Assembly (NCBI RefSeq): GCF_024320785.1
Contig: NZ_JANDBC010000001.1
Coordinates: 1,990,001 to 2,054,000 of the forward strand
Source of the DNA: Gracilimonas sediminicola
GTDB taxonomy: Bacteria > Bacteroidota > Rhodothermia > Balneolales > Balneolaceae
Direction of reading: 5' to 3'
DNA length: 64,000 nucleotides
This document shows positions 19,987-27,409 of the stretch, one piece after another; the stretch's first letter is position 1; each line of letters starts with the position of its first letter. Both the position numbers and the translations under genes were made by a program. The notes beneath the pieces are model-generated. The model searched no databases. It was not told the origin of the DNA and saw only the letters and a program-made list of their open reading frames with translations.

Positions 19987-20415
19987 ATGAAACCCGCGAA
20001 ATTGACCCCATTTGTAAACGATCCCGGTGAAGAATTAGAGTTTGCTGTCGATCAGTTAAGAAAATACAATCGGTCTTTTACGGGCCCTTTTGAAAGTGAG
20101 CAGTTCGGGTTTATAGCAAGTAATGATTCCGGAGAGGTAGTTGGGGCAGTACATGGTAACACCGAATGGGATTGGGTATTTATAAAGCATCTGTGGGTCA
20201 GAGAAGACTTCAGAGGAATGGGACTTGGTTCAGATCTTATGGAGGCTATCATCAGGGAGTCCAACAAGAGAGGACGCTATAAGTACTATCTTTCAACTTT
20301 TGAATTTCAGGCTCCAGAATTTTATAAAAAACTGGGTTTTGAGATATTTGGCACATTGCCAGGAGTGGCCGGAAAATACGATTCATTTTACCTTAAAAGA
20401 GAAGACAGAAAATGA
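19987..20415 (+). CDS. GNAT family N-acetyltransferase
   Basis: A 142-residue acetyl-CoA-dependent acetyltransferase. The acetyl-CoA binding motif A is seen in KHLWVREDFRGMGLGSDLMEAIIRES (about residues 60-88), followed by motif B (YKKLGFEIFG). The substrate cannot be told. It is last in a two-gene operon with the DUF1801 gene and is followed by a strong terminator. Confidence 0.88.
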   Translation: MKPAKLTPFVNDPGEELEFAVDQLRKYNRSFTGPFESEQFGFIASNDSGEVVGAVHGNTEWDWVFIKHLWVREDFRGMGLGSDLMEAIIRESNKRGRYKYYLSTFEFQAPEFYKKLGFEIFGTLPGVAGKYDSFYLKREDRK

Positions 20416-20428
20416 ATCCGAAAAATGA

Positions 20429-20457
20429 AAAAGCCATCCTGAAGAAGGATGGCTTTT
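20429..20457 (+). terminator. Terminator after the GNAT gene (possibly two-way)
   Basis: AAAAGCCATCCT and AGGATGGCTTTT make a 12-pair perfect stem with a five-base loop. The A-run before and T-run after allow it to stop transcripts from both the GNAT gene (plus) and doxX (minus). Confidence 0.85.
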
Positions 20458-20482
20458 AAGAACGGTCATAGCTACTGTTAAA

Positions 20483-20899
20483 TTAAATAGGGGCCGCATC
20501 GGATTTGTCACCGCCGGATGAGCCAAGCATATCATCCAGAGAATATTTCCCGGTTCCCATCATAGATAAAGCAAGGCTGGTTAGCAGCAACATGAGTTCC
20601 AGTCGCATTCCGCTGAAACCATTATCGCCGCCCATCTTAACGGTGAGTATAGCCACCAGCATGGTGAAAGCCAGTAATATGCCCGGAATCTCAACTTTGT
20701 AACCAACCAATACCATAATGCCGCCAACAAATTCGACCAGGGCTACCACCCAGGCCATCACTCCGGGAAGGGGGATGCCAATATTTCCGAAAAATCCTTG
20801 CACTCCTTCTATTCCGGAAAGCTTACTCCATCCCGCAATTATGAAAATCACACCAACACCAATACGTAACAGTAACTTTGCTAAATCTTTATTCTTCAT
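20483..20899 (-). CDS. DoxX family membrane protein
   Basis: A 138-residue protein with four predicted membrane helices: LLLRIGVGVIFIIAGWSKLSG, VMAWVVALVEFVGGIMVLVG, ILLAFTMLVAILTV and LELMLLLTSLALSMM. The first helix with GxxFIxxGxxKL is the DoxX signature. Family members have been tied to thiosulfate oxidation or redox stress, but most are unassigned. The C-terminal tail (SSGGDKSDAAPI) is polar. Transcribed alone toward the shared terminator. Confidence 0.85.
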   Translation of the reverse strand: MKNKDLAKLLLRIGVGVIFIIAGWSKLSGIEGVQGFFGNIGIPLPGVMAWVVALVEFVGGIMVLVGYKVEIPGILLAFTMLVAILTVKMGGDNGFSGMRLELMLLLTSLALSMMGTGKYSLDDMLGSSGGDKSDAAPI

Positions 20900-20929
20900 C
20901 AGTACTCCTGTTTGGGTTTAAGGGTCTCA

Positions 20930-20960
20930 ATAATCTATTTTAAAACGGGTAAACTTCAAA
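20930..20960 (-). promoter_or_regulatory. Candidate promoter for the DoxX gene
   Basis: On the minus strand, TTTG (20957-20960) and TAGATTAT (20930-20937) are 19 bases apart, close to the Bacteroidota -33/-7 pattern. It ends 31 bases before the gene's start, with AGGAG just upstream of the ATG. Confidence 0.35.
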
Positions 20961-20984
20961 AGAAAAAGTTTAATGTCTAACTAA

Positions 20985-21518
20985 ATGACGCAATCCGAAG
21001 CAAGAAGGCTAATTGAAGAAGCCGGGTTTAACAAAAATGAGCCGGAGAAATGGGCAGATCTCGGTTGTGGAAGCGGACTTTTCAGCCATGCCTTAGCTGA
21101 GCTTCTGCCAAGAGAGAGTGAAATTCTAATGGTGGATAAGGTCAATCAGGCTCCCATAAAATCTCAGATGGGCGGAGTACATTTAGAGTTTCTGCAAATA
21201 GATTTCAACGAACAATCTCTTCCGGATAGCAATTTTGACGGAATTCTGATGGCCAATTCACTTCATTATGTGAAAAATAAAAAGCCCCTTATACAAAAGT
21301 TAAAGACGCATCTTTCAGAAAATGGCCGGCTGATCATCGTTGAGTATGATACTGTTCAGTCCAATCCCTGGATTCCATATCCTATAAATCTTAAACAACT
21401 GGAGCAATTATTTGTGGAGGCAGAATTCGAATCGGTAAGAAAAATCGGGGAGCGGCCGTCCAGGTACGGACAAAAGAATATGTATGCTGTTGAAGTGCTT
21501 TTGACCAATGACCAGTGA
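20985..21518 (+). CDS. Class I SAM-dependent methyltransferase
   Basis: A 177-residue methyltransferase. Motif I is WADLGCGSGLFSHALAELL (residues about 24-42), the acidic ribose-binding end of strand 2 is ILMVDKVN, motif II-like FDGILMANSLHYV and a motif III segment GRLIIVEYDT follow. No target-recognition domain is present, so it probably acts on a small molecule. Transcribed divergently from doxX, with no partner gene. Confidence 0.85.
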   Translation: MTQSEARRLIEEAGFNKNEPEKWADLGCGSGLFSHALAELLPRESEILMVDKVNQAPIKSQMGGVHLEFLQIDFNEQSLPDSNFDGILMANSLHYVKNKKPLIQKLKTHLSENGRLIIVEYDTVQSNPWIPYPINLKQLEQLFVEAEFESVRKIGERPSRYGQKNMYAVEVLLTNDQ

Positions 21519-21557
21519 CCAAAATTGAATTCAGTCACTGGTTCAGGTCAACACAAA

Positions 21558-23108
21558 TTAGTTTCCGCCGTCCCGGTTTGCCGTACGCGGTGTGGGCCAG
21601 GTCATTTGCTCACCGGTTCTTCGGCTGATCGGTAACACAGCTTTATCGCGAGGGAAAGTCTCGGGATCTTCGCTGGCCATATAAGTTAAAACTGCCGTCA
21701 GGATGGCATTATTCCGTACATCATCGAAAACGATTTTATCATAAGTATCGCGATTGGTATGCCAGGTATAGTTCCAGTAGCTCCAGCTTAACGAGCTAAG
21801 AGAAAAACCGGGAGCTCCGGCTGAAACAAAAGAAGCATAATCAGAACCGCCACCACCGGGAGTTCCTGGAAAAGTGGTTTCAATATGTCGGGTGATATCG
21901 CGGGGTACAGCTTCCAGCCATCGCCCTAAAAACTCATAAGCATGCAGGAACCCCTGCCCGGATATGCGGACCACACGTCCGGTTCCATTATCCTGATTAA
22001 ACAAGGCCTGCATATTGTCAACGATTTCAGGATTATCTTCCACAAAAGCCGTTGATCCGTTAAGGCCTTGCTCTTCACTTCCCCACAGTCCGACAATAAT
22101 CGTACGTTTTGGGTTTGGGTACACTTCTTTCAGAATTCGCGCAGCTTCCATCATGGTAATGGAGCCGGTGGCGTTATCGGTGGCTCCGGTCCCGCCGTCC
22201 CAGGAATCGTAGTGAGCTGAAAGGATAATGTACTCGTCCGGTTTTTCTGAGCCGGGAATGGTAGCAATGGTATTGAAAGTCGGAACTTTACCCAGTTTTT
22301 TAGATTGGGCATTTACTTTAATGACAGGATCATCTCCATACTCAACCATTCGATAAAGCATGCCATAATCTTCAAGGGCAAGGTCTATTACAGGCACTTT
22401 TTCGGTGCCCGCACTGAAGATTTTATTCACACCAAATCCACTTGACCAACGGGATTGGATAATACCTGCTGCTCCTGCTTCTTCCAGAACGGAGAGCACT
22501 TCGCGGGAGTTGTAGCCAATTTTTGTGAAGCGTTCGCGCCAGGCATCTTGCATGGCATCACGCTCTTCTTTCATTTTTTGGAAGGATTCTTCAGTCGCGT
22601 ATTCTTCCCAGTTGTAATCCGGGCGGCCGGTGGGCTGCATCATAGAAACCAGGATGAATTTTCCTTTGATGGTTTTAAGCCATTCTTCAAATGCGGCTTT
22701 GTTTTCTACATCAGGGATGATATCCAGTTTGCCTTCTACTCCACCTTTTTTGGTGGCAGGACTCCAGGCAAGCTGCATTCCTTCCAGCGAAACCACCCGG
22801 GGTGAAACCAGGTCAACATGGGTAATGCCACGTTCCCATCCCTGCCACTGGCCAAACTGCTGATTTTCTGCTGAGATTCTCCATTCTTCAAATTGCTCAA
22901 CGGCCCATTCATGAGCGTGCTGCATTTGAGGTGTTCCAACCAGTCGAGGGCCGATCACATCCGTGAGCTGATGAGCCAGGTATTCCAGCTGTGAATTTTC
23001 AGTGGCCTCTTTTACGATGGCATCCACCATTTCGTCGGTCGTTTGAGCATGGACCAGTCCGAATGGCAGCGACATCACTATACATACAATAAGTGCGATT
23101 CTTTTCAT
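21558..23108 (-). CDS. Secreted M28 family metallopeptidase
   Basis: A 516-residue secreted zinc aminopeptidase-like enzyme with a signal peptide (MKRIALIVCIVMSLPFG, cleavage near HAQ). A PA-type insert (about residues 105-245) precedes the catalytic domain. Co-catalytic zinc ligands are H299 (SAHYDSWDGG), D311 (TDNATG), E345/E346 (GSEEQG), D373 (NQDNGTG) and H450 (TWHTNRDTYDKI). The peptidase probably trims peptides in the periplasm or outside the cell. Full-length for the secreted PA-M28 group. It stands alone on the minus strand. Confidence 0.92.
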   Translation of the reverse strand: MKRIALIVCIVMSLPFGLVHAQTTDEMVDAIVKEATENSQLEYLAHQLTDVIGPRLVGTPQMQHAHEWAVEQFEEWRISAENQQFGQWQGWERGITHVDLVSPRVVSLEGMQLAWSPATKKGGVEGKLDIIPDVENKAAFEEWLKTIKGKFILVSMMQPTGRPDYNWEEYATEESFQKMKEERDAMQDAWRERFTKIGYNSREVLSVLEEAGAAGIIQSRWSSGFGVNKIFSAGTEKVPVIDLALEDYGMLYRMVEYGDDPVIKVNAQSKKLGKVPTFNTIATIPGSEKPDEYIILSAHYDSWDGGTGATDNATGSITMMEAARILKEVYPNPKRTIIVGLWGSEEQGLNGSTAFVEDNPEIVDNMQALFNQDNGTGRVVRISGQGFLHAYEFLGRWLEAVPRDITRHIETTFPGTPGGGGSDYASFVSAGAPGFSLSSLSWSYWNYTWHTNRDTYDKIVFDDVRNNAILTAVLTYMASEDPETFPRDKAVLPISRRTGEQMTWPTPRTANRDGGN

Positions 23109-23203
23109 GAATCCTTTCTCCGATTCTGTCAGTTAAAATTAATCGGAGAATATATTCTATAAACGGGTAAAAGGGAGAGGCTGTAATTTCTTTTTACGAA
23201 TAA

Positions 23204-23228
23204 AAAAACCGCCTCAAAAGAGACGGTT
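23204..23228 (-). terminator. Terminator for the rhodanese gene
   Basis: Read on the minus strand, AACCGTCTC and GAGGCGGTT pair (one mismatch) around a TTTT loop and are followed by a run of T. It lies just past the rhodanese stop at 23256. Confidence 0.75.
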
Positions 23229-23255
23229 ATTGAAAATAGTTTATGAATATAAAAT

Positions 23256-23603
23256 TCAGACTTCAGTTCCGGTCAATTCATACCCGGCTTGTCGCCAGCC
23301 TGCAAGGCCTTCTTCAAAGTCACTGACGTTGGTGTATCCCATTTCTTCCAGCTTCTGTGCAAGATTTGGCGATGCGTCACAGTCTGAATTTGCGCAATAC
23401 ACAATGATTTCAGCGTCCATAAATGGGATTACTTCTTTCGCCAGTTCTGCGTTTTCCGTGGGTATATTAATGGAGCCCGGAATATGTTTAGCGAGATAGG
23501 CATCGCGTGATAATGCGTTGATGATGATCGGGGCAAATTCACCGGTCATTTTGCGATGTAAAGTTTCTGCGTCTGTTCGTTGAAGTGTTGCTGTAGCCGT
23601 CAT
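23256..23603 (-). CDS. Rhodanese-like domain protein
   Basis: A 115-residue single rhodanese domain. LSRDAYLAKHIPGSINIP is the CH2A-type segment and the active loop carries the cysteine in IVYCANSDCDAS, followed by LAQKLEEMGYTNVSDFEEGLAGWRQAGY. Such proteins carry persulfide sulfur or act as redox sensors; this loop (CANSDCDA) is not the classical CRxGxR sulfurtransferase loop, so catalytic thiosulfate cleavage is uncertain. No signal peptide; cytoplasmic. Monocistronic by spacing. Confidence 0.88.
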   Translation of the reverse strand: MTATATLQRTDAETLHRKMTGEFAPIIINALSRDAYLAKHIPGSINIPTENAELAKEVIPFMDAEIIVYCANSDCDASPNLAQKLEEMGYTNVSDFEEGLAGWRQAGYELTGTEV

Positions 23604-23666
23604 AATCTTTGTTTTTAGATTCGACTTCTTACTTCACCTTCACAACAAATCATAGCCTGCTCGCAT

Positions 23667-24803
23667 TCAGAGCAGGTTCTCTTTATAAATGGAAAAGAAA
23701 GTGTGGGCGGCCGGTTCTATAATATCATCGGGAAAATCATATCCGGGATTATGCAAAGGAAGCAGGTTTTCGCCGGCTCCGAATCCAAACTGAGCGCCTT
23801 TATTGGTAGCTGTGAAATAGGCAAAATCTTCTGACCAGTTATTGGGATGATCCATCTGTTGAACCGTGAGCTCATTGGTTTTTGCTGAGTCTGAAATCAT
23901 GCTTACGCAATCCGCATCATTAAGCGTAGCAGGATAGATTTCAGAATAACTCCATTCGAAATCCAGCCCGTTTTCCTCAGCCAGCTTCGCAACAATAGCT
24001 TCCGATTTATTACAAAGGAGATCAAGGTCTTCGTTTTGGTAGGCTCTCAGAGTTATGCCCATTTCCAGGCTGCCCGGTGAAACACCAAAGGCAACTTCCC
24101 CTAATCGTATGTAGATAAGGGTGGCTATGGTATGATCGGAAAAAGCCGAGCGGTTATCATTTGCCAGCTCCAGAATTTGGTCAATAATGTGAGTGGCCGT
24201 GTTGTATGGATTCAGTCCGTTTTGAGGTTCGGCTGCGTGTGATGTCCTTCCTTCCAGCTTTACTGTAAAACCACAGGAAGCGGCTGTGAAACTTCCGGTC
24301 TTCAGCAGTACAGTATTCTTTTTGACGCCGGGAATATTGTGAAGGGCAAAGATATAATCCGGGGAAAGCGCATGAAATTCTTTGGACTCAACCACATCTT
24401 TAGCACCGAGGTAATTTTCTTCAGCCGGCTGAAAGAGCAAAACGACTTTCCCTTTCTTGGGTCGGTTTTCAGATATAAGCTGCCCCAGTCGGGCAACGAT
24501 GGCCATGTGCCCGTCGTGCCCGCAAAGGTGGGCTACTCCGGGTATAGATGAACGGTAGGCCAGGTTCGACTTTTCCTGGATTGGGAGGGCATCAAGTTCG
24601 CACCGGAAGACCAGGGTTTTGCCCGGTTCCTCTCCTTCAAACACAAAGGCTTTCCCGGTTTTTGAAATCGATATTTCATCATCGGGATTCAGTGCATTGA
24701 TGAAGGCTGAGATTCGTTTGGAAGTCTCAAACTCCAGGTTCGATAACTCAGGGTAGCGATGAAGGGTGCGTCTCAGGTTGATGACATCTTGTAAATCGGA
24801 CAT
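23667..24803 (-). CDS. M20 family amidohydrolase
   Basis: A 378-residue cytoplasmic metallohydrolase of the M20D type (amino-acid N-acyl hydrolase). It begins RRTLHRYPELSNLEFETS, has CELDALPIQEKS, the metal cluster HLCGHDGHMAI (C94, H96) and PAEENYLG (E128, E129), and a dimerisation domain around residues 170-290. Family relatives hydrolyse N-acylated amino acids or hippurate. It lies 3 bases after the RidA gene, and shares a cluster with a PLP enzyme. No signal peptide is visible, unlike its two neighbours. Confidence 0.9.
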   Translation of the reverse strand: MSDLQDVINLRRTLHRYPELSNLEFETSKRISAFINALNPDDEISISKTGKAFVFEGEEPGKTLVFRCELDALPIQEKSNLAYRSSIPGVAHLCGHDGHMAIVARLGQLISENRPKKGKVVLLFQPAEENYLGAKDVVESKEFHALSPDYIFALHNIPGVKKNTVLLKTGSFTAASCGFTVKLEGRTSHAAEPQNGLNPYNTATHIIDQILELANDNRSAFSDHTIATLIYIRLGEVAFGVSPGSLEMGITLRAYQNEDLDLLCNKSEAIVAKLAEENGLDFEWSYSEIYPATLNDADCVSMISDSAKTNELTVQQMDHPNNWSEDFAYFTATNKGAQFGFGAGENLLPLHNPGYDFPDDIIEPAAHTFFSIYKENLL

Positions 24804-24806
24804 AAA

Positions 24807-25292
24807 CTAATTTTTTACAGCAGTAACCATGATTTCTACTTTAGCATCCAGGGGAATTCGGCTGACTTCAACAACCGCCCGTGCCGGTGGATTTTCGGGA
24901 AAGTACTGAACATACACTTCATTGAATGCCGAATAATCATTCATGTCATCCAAAAATACCTGCGCCTTTACCACATCCGACATTTCATAACCGGCGGCCT
25001 TTAATACTGCCCTGATATTCTTCAGCGTTTGATGGGTTTGAGATTCAAGGTCATCTCCGGCAAGCTCGCGACTTTCGGGTATCAGGCCTATTTGTCCCGA
25101 CAGGTAAAGTGTATTGCCTACTTGAATGGCTTGTGAATATACCCCCACAGCAGCCGGAGCATTATCGGTATTAATGATTTTCTTTTGTATCTCCGTGCTG
25201 GTCTCTGATTCAATCTCAACGCAGGAGGTAAATACCCCTGCAATTATCAGGCAGAAAAGAAGTGGTATATAGGTGAAGTATTCTATCGTCAT
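24807..25292 (-). CDS. Lipoprotein-anchored RidA family protein
   Basis: A 161-residue protein. Residues 1-24 form a signal peptide ending in VFTSC, a probable lipobox, so the protein is likely lipidated and faces the periplasm. From residue 38 on it is a full RidA/YjgF domain (INTDNAPAAVGVYSQAIQVGNTLYLSGQIG ... NPPARAVVEVSRIPLDAKVEIMVTAV), with the conserved Arg in PPARAVVEV that in other members binds the substrate carboxylate. RidA normally hydrolyses reactive enamines/imines released by PLP enzymes. It sits between an M20 hydrolase and a Tat-type PLP enzyme. Confidence 0.85.
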   Translation of the reverse strand: MTIEYFTYIPLLFCLIIAGVFTSCVEIESETSTEIQKKIINTDNAPAAVGVYSQAIQVGNTLYLSGQIGLIPESRELAGDDLESQTHQTLKNIRAVLKAAGYEMSDVVKAQVFLDDMNDYSAFNEVYVQYFPENPPARAVVEVSRIPLDAKVEIMVTAVKN

Positions 25293-25371
25293 GTATTCGG
25301 CATTTTAGAGTTTGAGATGCTGAATGTATTTCAGCTTCTGAAAATAATTAGGTGGTTGGCCAACTATCCTG

Positions 25372-26661
25372 CTAAACCTTTTTAATCTGGTCTTTCATAG
25401 CACCCACAAAACGGTCAATCTCTTCCCTGGTCGTATATACATTTGGTGTTACGCGGATGCCTCTAAACTGCTCGTGATTAATAGGGGTGGTGATGATTCG
25501 GTAATCACTCCATAAGGTACTGTTTAGTTCGTTAGGCTCCATTCCTTTAATTTCAACTGTAGCAATTCCGCAGGCGTATTTTGGATTCCGGCTGGTATGT
25601 AAAACAACTTTATCGCCATCCACGATCTCATCAATCCAAAGGTCATTCAGGTATTTGAGGCGGGCCTCTTTTCGGGATGAACCGATTCCCTCATGGAAAG
25701 TCAGAGCTTCCCCGATGGCTAAAAAATTTGCCGCGGGGTGGGTACCGATTTCTTCGAATTTCCGGATGTCTTCGTCCTGAGATTCTGCTGCTGCCATCAA
25801 AGGCCATAAGTCTTTAATCTTATCTTTGCGAACGTAAAGCATACCCGTTCCATGAGGGGCAAAAAGCCATTTGTGAAGGCTGGTTGTATAATAATCACAA
25901 TCCAGATCAGCATGATCGAATTCGAAATGTGCATAAGCGTGGGCTCCATCCACGATAACCGGGATTCCCTTTTTGCGTGCCATGTGCACCACCTTTTTAA
26001 CAGGAAGAATTTGCCCTGTCAGGTTGATGATATGGCACATCAAAATCAGTTTGGTATTTGGGGTGATGGCTTCCTCAAATCGCCGGACAATCTCAGCATC
26101 ATCTTCGGCCGGAACCGGGATGCTGATTTGATTTAGTTTGATGCCTTCCCGCCGTTCCCGCTGTTTGAATGTGTTGATCATTCTGGGGTAATCCTGATCG
26201 GTTGTAAGTACTTCATCGCCCGGATTAAGGTCGAAGCCGAGCTGGCAAATTTGGAGGCTTTCTGAGGCGTTTCTGGTGATTGCAATTTCCTCAGTGTCAA
26301 CTCCAAAGTTGCGGGCCAGCCGCTGGCGAACGCCTTCTCTTCTGGGTTCAAGTATCCTCCACATGTTATAAACCGGGGCCTGATTGGAGAAATCCAGATG
26401 CTTCTTCATAGCTTCTTGTACAAAAGCCGGGGAAGGACTAACCCCTCCGTTGTTCAGGTTGATCAGGCTTCGATCTACGGTAAAGGCTTGTTGTACCTGG
26501 GCCCAGAAATCTTCATTCCGGGCAATTTCTACAGCGGTTCCTGAGTAGGAGTCAAGCTTTTCTTTAAGCTTTTCGGTCTTCATTGGGTTGAAAAAAGCCC
26601 CGGCCGTCAGTGCAGCAGCTCCACTGCCAATTTTTTTCAAGAACTGTTTACGTGTTTCCAT
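25372..26661 (-). CDS. Exported class V PLP-dependent aminotransferase-like enzyme
   Basis: A 429-residue protein counted from the METRKQFLKK methionine, which has a GGGGG ribosome site 7 bases upstream; a longer reading adds 19 residues with no site. The N terminus is Tat-like: TRKQFLKK then GSGAAALTAGAFF (RK in place of RR). The rest is a class V fold I enzyme with DGAHAYAHFEF (D238) and the PLP lysine K264 in SLHKWLFAPHGTG. It resembles isopenicillin-N-epimerase/CefD-type proteins, often found exported in this phylum. Tat export would move a folded, cofactor-loaded enzyme. The substrate is unknown. Confidence 0.85.
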   Translation of the reverse strand: METRKQFLKKIGSGAAALTAGAFFNPMKTEKLKEKLDSYSGTAVEIARNEDFWAQVQQAFTVDRSLINLNNGGVSPSPAFVQEAMKKHLDFSNQAPVYNMWRILEPRREGVRQRLARNFGVDTEEIAITRNASESLQICQLGFDLNPGDEVLTTDQDYPRMINTFKQRERREGIKLNQISIPVPAEDDAEIVRRFEEAITPNTKLILMCHIINLTGQILPVKKVVHMARKKGIPVIVDGAHAYAHFEFDHADLDCDYYTTSLHKWLFAPHGTGMLYVRKDKIKDLWPLMAAAESQDEDIRKFEEIGTHPAANFLAIGEALTFHEGIGSSRKEARLKYLNDLWIDEIVDGDKVVLHTSRNPKYACGIATVEIKGMEPNELNSTLWSDYRIITTPINHEQFRGIRVTPNVYTTREEIDRFVGAMKDQIKKV

Positions 26662-26817
26662 TGCTGATCCCCCTGTTAGTGTTGTTTGGGAATTAGCCAT
26701 AGATAGGCAAAAAAGCAAGCCGGATTATAGGGGGGATATTGGAACTTGTAGTCTTTCTGTAGATGTCAGAAAATTCGGGCAAACGAATTTGAATGTTTTT
26801 TTAAATCATATATGATC

Positions 26818-26859
26818 GGGTATAAATAGCTCCGACCTGAAGGACGGAGCTATTTATGA
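26818..26859. repeat. REP-like palindrome
   Basis: ATAAATAGCTCCG at 26822-26834 and CGGAGCTATTTAT at 26845-26857 form a 13-pair perfect stem, with the central CCTGAAGG able to pair partly. The first 17 bases (GGGTATAAATAGCTCCG) match 19198-19214, and the right half matches 19397-19417. It is the compact form of the element after rpoC. Confidence 0.75.
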
Positions 26860-26884
26860 TATAGCTTCCCATCTTTGGGTAATA

Positions 26885-26918
26885 AAAAAGCCCTGCACAA
26901 TTTCTTGGGCAGGGCTTT
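26885..26918 (-). terminator. Terminator for the YtxH gene
   Basis: On the minus strand AAAGCCCTGC pairs with GCAGGGCTTT (10 pairs) and is followed by a T-run. It ends the YtxH gene 28 bases past its stop codon; the plus-strand reading has a weaker tail. Confidence 0.8.
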
Positions 26919-26945
26919 AAGTTCTTAAAAATGGATGCGATTCGA

Positions 26946-27254
26946 TCAGCCTTTCTTCTTAGCCGTTTCGATAGACTCCAATAAATCTTCGGCTTCTTTG
27001 ATCAGTCCTTCTGCTTTTTCTTTGGCATCAAGGACGACTTTATCACCTTTCTCTTTGGCTTCAGAAACTAAAATTTCTTTTTCCTCTCGAAGCTGTTCGA
27101 TTAAGTCATTCAGCTCATCGTAATAGTTGCTGAGCCTGTATGAAAGCCGGTCTCTGGTGTTTTTGCCTGTATCCGGAGCATAAAGCAGTGCAATAGCAGC
27201 ACCAACGAGAGCTCCTGAAATAATTCCTGATATATAATCTGATGATCTACTCAT
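26946..27254 (-). CDS. YtxH domain-containing protein
   Basis: A 102-residue protein, started at MSRSSDYISG where AAGGAG lies just upstream (a longer in-frame start lacks a site). A short membrane helix (GIISGALVGAAIALLYAPDTG) with the YtxH family's APxxG motif is followed by a long charged coiled-coil tail of Lys/Glu-rich repeats (EEKEILVSEAKEKGDKVV). Relatives are general-stress or envelope-associated membrane proteins of unknown activity. It is a single gene with its own terminator. Confidence 0.85.
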   Translation of the reverse strand: MSRSSDYISGIISGALVGAAIALLYAPDTGKNTRDRLSYRLSNYYDELNDLIEQLREEKEILVSEAKEKGDKVVLDAKEKAEGLIKEAEDLLESIETAKKKG

Positions 27255-27296
27255 AATTCTTTCTCCTTTTTTTAATCTAAACAAGTATAGCGCAAA

Positions 27297-27320
27297 CAAG
27301 TTCCAAATTCCAAGTCTCAG
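27297..27320. repeat. Short copy of CAAGTTCCAAAT repeat family
   Basis: CAAGTTCCAAATTCCAAG begins at 27297, close to the sequence at 56364-56403. It lies just upstream of the YtxH gene. The repeat is short and its meaning is uncertain. Confidence 0.4.
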
Positions 27321-27409
27321 CGCGATTTTTATCCAAAAATAAAGTCGCTCCTGACATTCATAAATGCCAAGCCCGCATTAAGATACCTAACCGCAGATTG
27401 GGTAATTAA

